Source: Archilochus colubris
Lineage: Eukaryota > Chordata > Aves > Apodiformes > Trochilidae
DNA length: 64,000 nt
Assembly: GCA_023079485.1 (NCBI GenBank)
Contig: CM041092.1
Location: 10,119,127-10,183,126, forward strand
Direction: 5' to 3'
The translations under genes and the position numbers were made by a program. Shown here in pieces: positions 53,859 to 64,000 of the stretch (positions are counted from its first letter, which is position 1; each line of letters starts with the position of its first letter). Under the pieces are notes generated by a model that ran no database searches, was not told the origin of the DNA, and worked only from the letters and a program-made list of their open reading frames with translations.

Positions 53859-54860
53859 TTTACCCTGTGCAGCAACACAGAGTCTCCCTTTATTTAAGGG
53901 ACGGATGCTAAATTCAATCTCATGGACATAAACCTTGTGAACCCTCCAGGACTACAGAATCCCCTGCTTCTTGTTCCTACAATGATTAAACTTCTGCCTA
54001 AGGCTACTTAAGTAACTGAAACGGATGGCTAAGCTTCTGGTTTGAAGAAGTTAACATACAAACAGCTAATTTAAAAAACAGGTTTAATTGTTATTCCCTT
54101 TCAGACTGTATATATTCTTCTTTGCTTAGCAGCAGGGAGACTTTCCGAGTTTTTCTTTAATTCCTCACACTCATTTCTCAGTGGGCACAAACAGAGGTCT
54201 TGTGAAGCAGACAGACCCCATATGAAACAAAGTTTGAAAGATGTGCTGTAGTGAACAAAGATGGCCCTAGGCTTTACACATCTGGCTTGAGTTAATGTTT
54301 TTATCCCCTTAGAATACATGAGATTTTTTCCTAAGCTAGGCTCTTCCTGGTACACGTGTTTCTTCTGATTTCAGTAACATAAGGTTGTAATATATTGCTC
54401 TCAATGTGATTTTGGAGCCTATCCCAAGGGGTGCTGCTCACCTTGAGATGGAGGCAAACTTTAAATCAGTGCTGTACAATAGTCTTTGGGGAAGATAAAA
54501 TGCCTTTCTCTGACTCCTGTTAGGAGCACTTTAAATCCTGCTGCATGACAGCTGGTTCCAGCTAATGTGGCATGTAATATTAAAGATGTTCTTACTGAAT
54601 ATGAAATAGCCAACACTTTTGCAAATAAAATCAACGCGTTTGCTTCATTGTCCCAGTGAGGTTCACAACTCCTAAGACCTTCAAGCCAGTGCAGGACTTA
54701 AAAAACATACACTTAACCTCAAGCCAGTGCTAACTGTTCCTGTTGGGCAGAGCACAGCATATGCTTAACATTAGGGGTATGTGCTTAATGAGCTCAGGAA
54801 ACAAGTCCTGCTTTATGATTCAGCACGAGCAATTTGCAGCTCTGTATTCATCTTCCTTAC

Positions 54861-54892
54861 AACCAGTAACGTGCCCAACCAGTAACGTGCCC
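54861..54892 (+). repeat. Exact tandem duplication of a 16-mer
   Basis: The 16-mer aaccagtaacgtgccc occurs twice head to tail without mismatch. The exactness suggests a recent local duplication. Confidence 0.9.
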
Positions 54893-56229
54893 ATGAAATT
54901 ATGACAGGCCAGTGGCAGGGAATGGACCACTGCTCTCATCAACAGGGCCATGAGGTAGAACCAGCCCATGGCACCCAGCATCAGCCCAGAACAAGGCAAG
55001 CTGCTCCAGCCCCAGCAGCCAGCCCTGCTCAATACGTTCAATTTACAATCACAGAACAAGCAAAGGAAAAGCACTATGGCTAATTAAAACCCATGTCTGT
55101 TTATCATAAAGAAATTATATGCAGGAATAACACCTGCAGATGTTTTTACTACAAATTTACAGTAAGTCCACCACTCCCAGCAGGAGGCTACGCTCCTGAC
55201 TCAGAGAACACACCACCTACATACAGTTTTTATTTAATTACAATGATTCTCAGAAATTTGCTCTGCAGTACTCCAAGCAGAGTCATTAATCTTCAGTGAT
55301 CTCTTTGAGCAACAATTTCAACTTTTATGAGCCTGGAGCCCCTCTCTAAAGCACTGCCTGTATTGTCTGAGAGCTGGATTTGATGCAAGGCAGTTGTCAT
55401 GGCAACCTAAAGGGGAAGGGAGAACCCAAACAATAATTGAGTATCAAAGAATTGTAAGTGCAGGGAAAATCCAGAAATAGATTCCAGATTAGAGCTATAG
55501 GTGGTCCAAACTGCAGATTCTAAAGCTTGAAAAGACTGGATATTATTATAAACTCTCCTGGGGATGGCTGTATTCCAGTAATGCATTATCACTGGTCTGT
55601 TCCCATTACAATCCATCCATTTCAGTGAAAATTACATGTTCGTGGGGCAGTGGAAAAGCAATTTGAAAAGGAACAATTGCACACCTCTGCTTTTGGTAGA
55701 AAGAAGAGAAAAAGGGAGGAGGAAAAAAGAGTTATGATCAAAACTGTGTTTCAATAGCAAGCCTGGCTGTTATAAAAATAATAATGGTCTTGGCTAGCCA
55801 CTTGTTGTGAAATAATGAACCTTCTGTACCTTTATAATATTATTGAAGGGATTCTATAGAGTACCCTAATAAAAATGAATGGCCAACTAAATGAGAAAAA
55901 GCTGCTGAAATGTTTTATGAGGCCATAATCCAGTTCCAGAATACATAAACTGTAAAACCCAAACCCAAGAGTTTATACCAAGAACACAACTTTAGTGTTA
56001 TTGTTACCCTGTTCTTGTATATGCTGTTACAGATGTGTTTTCAAATAATTAAAATCTTATAGAGTTAGCAACATAGCAGAACAGAATTAAATCTTGAGAG
56101 TGCTGAGAACCCCAAGCTGTTATGAACTTTCATATAAGGAAGGTGGGTTTTTTTATGTTCAGATGGGTTGGTTTGCCTCTTAAAGATGGGAACATACAGA
56201 TATGAAAGCTAAAATAGCCCAGCAGAAGG

Positions 56230-56285
56230 TCACAGAATCACAGAATCATCCAGGTTTGAAAGGACCTCTGAGGTTCTGGGTCTCT
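56230..56285 (-). mobile_element. CR1 LINE, short 3' remnant
   Basis: The doubled acagaatca motif followed by caggtttgaaaggacctctgagg is the reverse complement of a CR1 3' tail. Only about 55 bp are recognisable. Confidence 0.75.
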
Positions 56286-59200
56286 CTCCCTACCCTTATG
56301 CTGATTTCCATAGAAATTATTTTTGAGATCAGAAGCTTCTGTCAAGTTCCTTGAATTTTATCCAATGGGTAAAAAAGTATTAGGGGCAGAGCCCAAATAG
56401 ATGGGGAAAACATGAAAGAAAATCTTGTTTCTTCAGAAAATAGTTTTAAACGTTCTTCTATTGCAAAGGTAAAGACAACTATCTTCAGGATTTCTCTGCA
56501 AACTTTCCTGTGATAATTCCATGTATATCTATATCTGCCAAGTAGCCAGGCCATGTTTGTTTTCTGTCGTTCTGCTTTGTTAGTAAAAACATGTGGCCCA
56601 AATCAAATGCCCAGAAAAATCTATCACTAAGACACAATTTCCTCTATTAGCTGAATTATAACCTCATTAAAAAAAACTAAGCTAGTTTAGGGTTTTTTTC
56701 TATAAACATTTGCTAACTGGTATTACTTACAAGAATAGGATTTAGCCCACCACTAACACATGCTCTGTATTTGTAGTTTCATTATTACTCCTGGAGTCTA
56801 TGTACCAGCTTTGCAGTTCAGTTCTATTGGATAAAACTGACATGTAGCAGACTTAGAGAAGTGCAATCTCTTCAAGTCAGAGGTGAAGCATAATGATTTC
56901 ACACTTATAAACCCTCTTATTGTTTTCATTTAGGTCAAATGTGATTTCTGAAGGTTTCTCAGGACCTTTTGTACTATTTATACCTCATGCAGGAACACAG
57001 ACACTCATTACTGTGTCAGTGGAAACCACATCAGTTTTGACTACTTGAAAGTAGATAATTCTAGTGTTAAGAGACTCCACTATGGGAACTTGAACAGAAA
57101 TGGAAAGCAGACACAGCAATGCAGCCTGTTTGTGACACAGATCCCTTGTCCCATTCCTTCTGGACAGGACCAAATGATCCCATTAGATTAACTACTTTAA
57201 AAGCTGTGTTGCAACAGAGGTCAAGGATGTGCCTGGTCAAGGAGGTTACCTCTGCCTGACTGCTGAACTACACTTTAACATCAGCCACAAACTCCAGAGA
57301 CTGAAAACTACTCAAGATGGGTATAATCTGAAGTTGCTTAACACAAGCCCAGAAGTGCAATCACAGGTGCACACCTGTTTGCTTACACACTGGAGTCATA
57401 TTTCCTTCTGTGCTAGAAACAACCTGCACAGAAGGTTGGGATGGGATGAGGGGTACTATCAGCAACTGCTCAGCAGAAATCATTTAGGGCTCTTTAAAAA
57501 GCTCCAGGATAAGAGACTCCCACTTAAAAACTACTACAGCTCTCTCACTGCCTATGAGGCAAGATACTGCATTAGTTGATTTCTTGTATCAACTTCTGAT
57601 TCAGTATTCATTGGCTTTCCTGGAACCAACTGTGCATTTAGGAATCAGAAGATGCTTCTTTCCCAGTCTCCTCTTAGCTGCCTCTGCAGTAATAACAAAG
57701 AATGCTCTTGGACAGTTTGCTGTATGATTAATAGCTGTTCAGATTGCTTTGGCAGTTTTAGTGTGTGCTAATTGGGTTAACAAGATACTAAGTGCCCCAA
57801 GGTGTGATGAATATGTTGTAAAATCAAAAGCTCTGCTGTTAAATGCATTCATTACCCATTGTTTGTGAATTGCTTGCAGTGACCCTACTCCAAAAACCAC
57901 TTTTCTGTTCCACTCTTCTGGAAAGACATTAGTACAGCAGCACAAACTGCTTCTGCAAGTGACACTGTCTCATTTCTAGAGAAAGAATCTCAGCCAACAG
58001 GCTCCCTGACATCTTTGCAGGGTGTCAGAATTCTCTGCAGCTGAACCATCAAGTCTAAGGGCCCTTTACTACAGGTTGTTCTCACCAGGCTCCTCCCAGG
58101 CAAGCAAGACACATTCAGTCACCTGGGGACAGTAAGACTCCCAGAGAATTATAAACCTGGTGGGACTTTGCCTATTCCTCTGCACTGCAAGGGACTCCAC
58201 TGCTTGGGGATGCTGCACACTGTTCCTACCCCCTGCTCTTCTCCCCATCTCAGCCTCTAGGCTTTATTTCCGTTCCCATTCTTTGGCTCCTTTTGTTCTT
58301 TAGGTACGATTCCTCGTTCCCACTTCTTGCTACCCAGTCACACTGCCTTCCAGTGTTTCTCATCTTCGCAAAATGCCTCCCATAGTGGTCAGACCAAAGG
58401 GCTGTCACAGGTACCCTCTTCTCCATCACACAAGTGATTTCAGGCAGAATAATCCAATTACTGTTCAGGTCTATAGAAGAGACCAGAAAGTCATGTATTA
58501 CTTGTTCCCATTGCCCATTCTGCTGAAACATGCCCATTACATTATTGATGGATGTTAAGAGAAAGGTTCACCTAATACCCTCTCCCCTTCCTGCTAGTTT
58601 ATTATGTGAATAAAATTCACGTCTCTAGATGTCATTTCTGTGGAACTGGGCTGCTCATTATTTAACGTTCTTCCTCGTCCTGTTCCTTTTCCATTAACAT
58701 AAAAACCTTGATCAACCATGATATTAAGTTAACACTTATTTCTGCTGCACGTGAAGTCAATAAACTGTATTGTCTTTGTCTGATTATACTTTGTGACAAA
58801 AAATCCCTGTCTGTAGGTACAATACTGACCCAACTGCGCCAAGCATTTCATCCAGCCAAATCATTGGATGAAATTAAAACTAAATGGTGGGACTAAAGCA
58901 TTTTTTTGACTAACCAGCATCAGTGGACTGGCAACAATGAGGCTGAATCTTATATCCTAGATGTATGGAGAAATGAAGGACATGAAATTTTATTTTCTTA
59001 AAAAAAAACAAAATAAATTGAGATGGAGTAAACTACTGCACACTAGGCAGCAGAAGAGAGATTATCACATCAATATGAGAGCTCAAGTAAGAAAATGATC
59101 AAAATAATTTCCAAAAGTGGATGTGGGAACACATGGGTGTAATGGGCAGCTGTATCTAAAACAGCTCATGCACATTACACATTTAGATGAGTTCTGAATT

Positions 59201-60291
59201 TGCTATATTCCAGTCAATGAAAACAGGAAACACCGATTTTTCTGCACCAAAAAGGTAACTGTGACCAGTCACACAGGCAGCCTCTCCAGGAGCTCCTGGA
59301 ACAATCCCTTGCATTAGCACATTACACCAGCTTGTAATGCTCTACTCTGGCAATGCAAAAAAGTAACTTGTAATACCAACCACAATTTAGCAAAGCAGGT
59401 AAGGTTCAAATCTCACTGATTCCAAAGCACAACAAATATATGCCCAGCATTGAGCTTATACTGTGCTCAATCAAGGCTACCATTCCCTCTCTCTGCCTGC
59501 TGCTGGGGAAACAGGCCACATGCCCTATCTGATGAGTAGAGGATGTGCAATTCCAGCTCCACATCCCGTTGCTTCTTCCAGGGCTGCCCTTGTAACAAGC
59601 CTCTGGGGAATGGTTTCAGTGGATAATCCAACTCCCAACCCTTTTGGCTCCAGCAATTTAGAAGTAATGCACGTGGTTTATTTAATCCTAAAATCCATTT
59701 GTTGTAAGAGTTAATAGTCAAGTAACACTGTGTATAATATTCCGAGCATGGTGCCATCAATAACCATTTAAATAGAAGAGTTTGTAGCAAATGTTCAAAT
59801 TCAGTACCAAGGTTCACTTCATTAAAAAAGCAAACCAATACATTAATCTCCACTGATTAAAGACATGAAAAACTGATTCTAAGAGCTTCTGAGCACTGCA
59901 AGCTGCTTCTGCATTTTGAAAAGAAAGAAGAAATAACACTAAAATGTTTTTTTAAAGGCTTCTCCTTTCTGCAGAGTTTGTTGGGGTTTGTTTTTTTTTT
60001 CCTAACACAAAAATTCTTCCAGGAACAAACCAAGGGGTTTGGTAAAATTACAGACTTCTGGTTAGATCATAAAAGTTTCAATTCAAGCCTTATCCAGTGT
60101 TTTCTTAAGAACATAAAGTACCAGGAAATAAAAAATAAGGGAGTCATGGGAAGTGATTCTCATCTTGTGGTGGGGCTGAGATGGTGGCTGGAAGCCTCTA
60201 CAAACCTGATGGCCAAAGTGATTTGCTCTTCACACAGGTAAATGCACAACTCCAGCTCTGTCTTAAGCAGTAAGACAAGGGCTTTCATATA

Positions 60292-60297
60292 AAATTC
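60292..60297 (+). repeat. Target-site duplication AAATTC, left copy
   Basis: AAATTC directly precedes the TG of the 5' LTR and is repeated at 61,590-61,595 directly after the CA of the 3' LTR. The pair marks a single integration event. Confidence 0.9.
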
Positions 60298-60588
60298 TGT
60301 AGTGAGACAGGACCAGGTGCCCTGAGTTATTGATGAGTGGGTGTGGGTTCACCTGTGTCTGGCCTCCCTCCTGAGCATGTGCAGGAGCAGGGGCCAATAA
60401 GAGAGCAGCTGACACCCATGGAGAGAGCTCTCACTCTTCAGTGAGGATGGAGAAGCCACAGCTCGAGGAGCAGGCAAGAAGGGGTAGATCCGGAGCCCCA
60501 GGAACAGCCCTAGGACATCGTCCAGGAATGGGCTAAACCCGAGGCCTCAGGATCAGCCCTAGGAGCAAGAAGGGCTCCTCCCGCTACA
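60298..60588 (+). repeat. 5' LTR (291 bp)
   Basis: It begins TGTAGTGAGACAGG and ends CTCCCGCTACA, with a short imperfect terminal inverted repeat. A CCAAT pentamer lies near 60,391. Relative to the 3' copy it lacks a 9-bp unit of an internal short duplication (the cccaggagc region near 60,465) plus four single bases. Confidence 0.92.
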
Positions 60589-60590
60589 TC

Positions 60591-60608
60591 TGGTGGAGAA
60601 TGTGGGCA
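60591..60608 (+). other. Candidate primer-binding site
   Basis: TGGTGGAGAATGTGGGCA lies 2 bp after the 5' LTR and starts with the TGG expected to pair with a tRNA 3' CCA end. I could not assign the tRNA from memory. Confidence 0.65.
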
Positions 60609-60697
60609 GCCTGCAGAAAACCTAGCTGGCACAGAAACTGCAAGAACATTCTCCCTGTAAGGTATGATCAACAAGCTCTCTGGACAGGAAACCCCAG

Positions 60698-61033
60698 AGC
60701 AGAGGGGAAAATCCCATGAGGAAGGGTTAAATCCCGAGGCCCATGAGGAAAGAAACCCCGGAACAGAGGGAAACCAAGCCAGAAGAGCAGATATAGGAGG
60801 GAGAATAATAACTAGAAGAACAACTTGCAGAGACTCTGTGAAAAGTGCCTGGTGCAACTTGCAGAGACTTTGTGAAATATGCCTAGGCTAAGCCTTGAGC
60901 AGAGGGAAATCCCATGAGGAAGGGTTAAATCCCGAGGCCCATGAGGAAAGAAACCCCGGAACAGAGGGCAAGTGCCTGGGACAATTTGCAGAGACTTTGT
61001 GAAGAGTGCTCAGACAACTTGCAGAGACTTTGC
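60698..61033 (+). repeat. Internal duplications in the LTR element
   Basis: A unit of about 70 bp (from gcagaggg through gaaaccccggaacagaggg) occurs at about 60,698-60,770 and again at about 60,897-60,968. A shorter motif, acttgcagagactttg and variants, occurs four times, near 60,823, 60,855, 60,982 and 61,017. The internal region was built partly by local duplication and does not come from coding sequence I can recognise. Confidence 0.85.
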
Positions 61034-61076
61034 CAGAAAGGGGCTGACATCGAGCGAATATATGGGTATGCTTAAC

Positions 61077-61268
61077 TCTCCTTAAAGAAAGAAGGTTGAA
61101 AGAAAGAAGGTTGAGAATTCTCCCCAAAATATGTGTAAGGGTTGAGAATTCTCCCTAAAAATATATGTAAATTGTGTGATGTTTAATTCCCCTTAAAGAT
61201 GTATATGTAAAAAGATGTAAATATGTAAATGTCTATGTAAATGTCTGTGTATATGTAAATGTCTGTGT
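61077..61268 (+). repeat. Short tandem repeats before the purine tract
   Basis: The motif ggttgagaattctcccc/t is repeated with variants at about 61,110-61,160. Units of the form tatgtaaatgtctgtg are repeated at about 61,200-61,265. Both lie inside the LTR element, upstream of its purine tract. Confidence 0.7.
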
Positions 61269-61285
61269 AAAAAAAAAGGGGGAAA
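61269..61285 (+). other. Polypurine tract
   Basis: Nine A's, five G's and three A's immediately precede the 3' LTR. This is the standard position for the plus-strand primer of an LTR retrotransposon. Confidence 0.8.
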
Positions 61286-61589
61286 TGTAGTGAGACAGGA
61301 CCAGGTGCCCTGAGTTATTGATGAGTGGGTGTGGGTTCACCTGTGTCTGGCCTCCCTCCTGAGTATGTGCAGGAGCAGGGGGCCAATAAGAGAGCAGCTG
61401 ACACCCATGGAGAGAGCTCTCACTCTTCAGTGAGGATGGAGAAGCCCACAGCTCGAGGAGCCCCAGGAGCAGGCAAGAAGGGGTAGATCCTGGAGCCCCA
61501 GGAACAGCCCTAGGACATCATCCAGGAATGGGCTAAACCCCGAGGCCTCAGGATCAGCCCTAGGAGCAAGAAGGGCTCCTCCCGCTACA
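61286..61589 (+). repeat. 3' LTR (304 bp)
   Basis: It aligns end to end with the 5' LTR. The differences are 13 extra bases in five places and two substitutions, both of the C/T or G/A type. It is flanked on its right by the AAATTC duplication. Confidence 0.92.
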
Positions 61590-61595
61590 AAATTC
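61590..61595 (+). repeat. Target-site duplication AAATTC, right copy
   Basis: This is the second copy of the 6-bp duplication, adjoining the end of the 3' LTR. Confidence 0.9.
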
Positions 61596-64000
61596 TATCT
61601 TGGTGAAAAATTTCGATGTAGATTTAGAAAAAAAACCAACCCTCACAGTTTGTTGTTCATCACTGACTATATTAAACACAGCCTGATTCAGTGCTCTTCC
61701 TCCAACAAAGTAAAATAGAAAATCTATATCTAATTTTTGCTATATGGGTGACATGCTCTGTCACTGGCATGAGATGCCAAGCCTCCCATCAGTTGCTCAT
61801 GGTTCCATAGGCACACTGACTTCTTGCTTCTCAGCCTTGCTGCTAGTTGATTCCCTAGCTGCTCAGACTCAGTTACAAAAAGTTGAATCCCTCCTTGATA
61901 GTTAGGCTTCAAAATAAGTAACTTTTACTTTCCACTAAAATAAGATGCTTAACAAAATTGCCAAGTTGAAATTCCAGCCTGGAACAACTATGAAAAATAA
62001 GCATTTGGATGCAGAAACAATTTTGTGGCTCCTCTTTAGTTTTTAATGGATCATAAATAGGTGGACACTGACAGCCCTTGAACAGGTAATTTGTTTCCAT
62101 AAGGGGCAGATATCTAATTCTTCTAGAAATGGGCCAGATTTCTCACCCAAGACAGAAATGCCCTGTCCATTAAGGTTTGGCTTAACTAGAGGCTGAATAA
62201 TGAAGGCAGATAAATTTGTCCCACTAATTCAGAACAAAACAAAACAAAAAAGAAGCAGGGAAGATGCATACAAAGGACATTTTGAATTGTACCACCATAA
62301 AGATATCAGGAGAATCTCTGACAAGTACTGCCCATTGATTTCTCATTAGAAAGGGTGCCCAGCACAAAGTGGGACTAAAACTGAACTTCTCTGCATGCTG
62401 GAGCAGCAGTGTGAGCTCTGACAAATCACATCCCTGCTCTGTGACCTGGTTCTCTCAGCCATAAAATCACCCTAACTGATTTGCAGTAGACTTTAGATCT
62501 AAGAGTACAGAATATAAGAGCCATGCCATGCAGCTGAAGTCAGTTGCTCTTTTGCAGCTTGTTTGCATATTTGTTAAATCAGGATTTACCATCAAAATAG
62601 AACGAAAAGCAAGTGAGACCTCTGCTGCTAGCAAAGGCAATGTGAAAAAAGTAAAAACTCTTTCTAATTCTGCCATAGTTCAGGACTCATTTAAGACTTG
62701 CTAAACAGCTAGTAGGTGCCATGCTTTATTTCATGTTCCTCAGTCATACAGATGCTGCCTTGACAGCCTCAGAATTTCCCCTTTATTGCCCTCTGTGACA
62801 AGCTAGAGTATTTAAAATCACTTCTCTTTGCTAGATTTATTTTCTCCTCTTTCTTGCAGAAAGAAATTAGCAAGAGACCACATACGTTGTGATTAAAAAG
62901 AGCTAGAAAAGTGTTATAGCTCATGCAATAGTATTTTATATTGTTTCCATGAGGGGCATTATCTCCATTAATAGTGATTGCAAATCTCTGTGTACAGGGA
63001 CATTAGCTTCCCTTATGCTTGTTACTGAAATGAAAGAAGACAACTAAAATATTACAAAGCTGCTTTATTAAGCACTTATCCTATTAAGTTACTTAGCCTT
63101 AGTCTTCACATAGGGATGGCATGACCAGAAGAATTCTCTGGGGAATTTTAGATGTAACATTAAGAAATGCAAAAGAAAGCCCTTATTCATTAGGATAAAT
63201 TTGCACAGTTATGAAATTAATCCCATGACAAAAAATGCCAACATCACAGAGGCAAGTGGCCACCTTTGAGATCTGCACCCTGGGAAGCACATCCTGGGTC
63301 TTCTGAAACACAGCATTGCTGCTCTTGCCCTCTCATGAAACTAAGGACTGGGAACCAGCAGATGGAAAATATGTTGTATATTTGTTTACTAGACCTCTGC
63401 TTTAGCCCAGCTCTTACTGAACTATTTTTATTTATTTACCTCTCTTTCCCCAAAGGGAAAGTGATTTCTTCAAAGGCTGGAGGCAAACCCTGCTGAGCAG
63501 CCAATGGATTCTTGAAGGGCTGGATGTGTCACGTACCTATGAGATGGTCAGACCTGGGCATCCACCTAGTGTACACTGAGGTTATTTCCTTGACCCTGTA
63601 AACCAAAACTGACTTGCATTTAGTGCTGTTTTCTCTGAATTTCTTTAAGTGATTTATCTTTTCCACCTTGCATCCCTGACCCTACCAATGCAGCAGCTCC
63701 TGATTGTCCCCCTCCTCCCTCTTTGCAGCACCACATCACTACTTGCATTTCAGCTTCAACAATGTTATCTTTTTTATTGTGGAAATGAGCAGCCAAGTGC
63801 TCATAAATAACATATAGGCATCACACAATGAGGGGGTCATAAAGGAGCAACTTCATGAGCTTGAGAAAGGGCTGATTTTTCAAGTGTTTTCTCAGTCCTC
63901 AAATGTCTCCCTTAGAAAGCTTTAAGGGCAGAAGGTCATAAAGGCAAAAGGTACCCAAGGTTCAGTTGCTGGGGCAGGGGGAGACAGCCCAGCTTCAGGG
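61596..64000 (-). other. KALRN: KALRN intron upstream of the SH3 exon, distal part
   Basis: This is AT-leaning sequence with one short AAAAC repeat. I see no exon, RNA gene or mobile element. Confidence 0.5.
62232..62252 (+). repeat. (AAAAC)n simple repeat
   Basis: Three acaaa/aacaaaa units occur in about 20 bp. Confidence 0.7.

Larger units (their letters stand above)
49532..60291 (-). other. KALRN: KALRN intron upstream of the SH3 exon, middle part
   Basis: It contains the CRE patch at 52.7 kb, two small CR1 remnants (53.7 and 56.2 kb) and a 16-mer tandem duplication at 54.9 kb. A GC-rich stretch at 50.33-50.52 kb has no recognisable product. No exon is supported. Confidence 0.5.
60298..61589 (+). 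mobile_element. Complete non-coding LTR retrotransposon (non-autonomous ERV-like)
   Basis: The 1,292-bp element has two near-identical LTRs, each beginning TGTAG and ending CTACA. Its internal region is only 697 bp. The flanks carry a perfect 6-bp target-site duplication, AAATTC. A primer-binding-site candidate begins 2 bp after the 5' LTR, and a purine tract abuts the 3' LTR. I see no gag, protease, polymerase or envelope frame; open frames inside are short and repeat-based. It therefore depends on another element for replication. A 6-bp duplication is usual for class II (ERVK/alpharetrovirus-like) insertions, so that class is the best guess. The LTRs differ by about two substitutions and five small indels, implying a recent insertion. 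The plus orientation follows from the PBS and purine-tract positions. Confidence 0.9.

Noticed and set aside
60510..60857. 115-codon minus-strand open frame across the 5' LTR and interior
   Set aside because: It is antisense to the element and made of its repeat units, and the same words recur in the frame at 60,888-61,127.

Overview
The window looks like bird nuclear DNA. The evidence is CR1 LINE 3' ends (a long one at 48,636-49,531 and two short ones), a low repeat load, a CpG island, and two coding exons that match the kalirin RhoGEF family. It is almost entirely non-coding. The only gene I can support is kalirin (KALRN), on the minus strand, so the gene runs from high to low coordinates.

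Two KALRN coding exons are visible. The first (37,520-37,766) encodes the SH3 domain that follows the first GEF module in long isoforms. The second (18,466-18,550) is an alternative first coding exon for the short C-terminal Duet/TRAD-type isoform. It lies in a CpG island (about 18,265-19,030) that must be its promoter. Both exons end in the same phase (one extra G), so either can join the same downstream exon. I could not find that exon, and it probably lies below position 1. A 7-codon upstream ORF ends across the Duet start codon (ATGA overlap). A second GC-rich block at 20,765-20,867 has a good minus-strand donor in the same phase and may be another first exon.

Layout: 1-18,465 is intron downstream of the Duet exon, with simple repeats only. 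18,466-19,030 holds the Duet exon and its promoter. 19,031-37,519 is intron, with the candidate second first exon at 20.8 kb and two possible ancient SINE remnants. 37,520-37,817 holds the SH3 exon and a 29-nt T tract just upstream of its acceptor. 37,818-64,000 is the upstream intron. It carries an exon-like block on the plus strand at 43.2 kb, CR1 copies at 48.6, 53.7 and 56.2 kb, a perfect CRE palindrome at 52.7 kb, and a young, complete but non-coding LTR retrotransposon at 60,298-61,589 with a 6-bp target-site duplication.

Identifications of KALRN, CR1 and the LTR element rest on recognition of sequence and structure, not on database searches. Most ORFs in the window are chance open frames.
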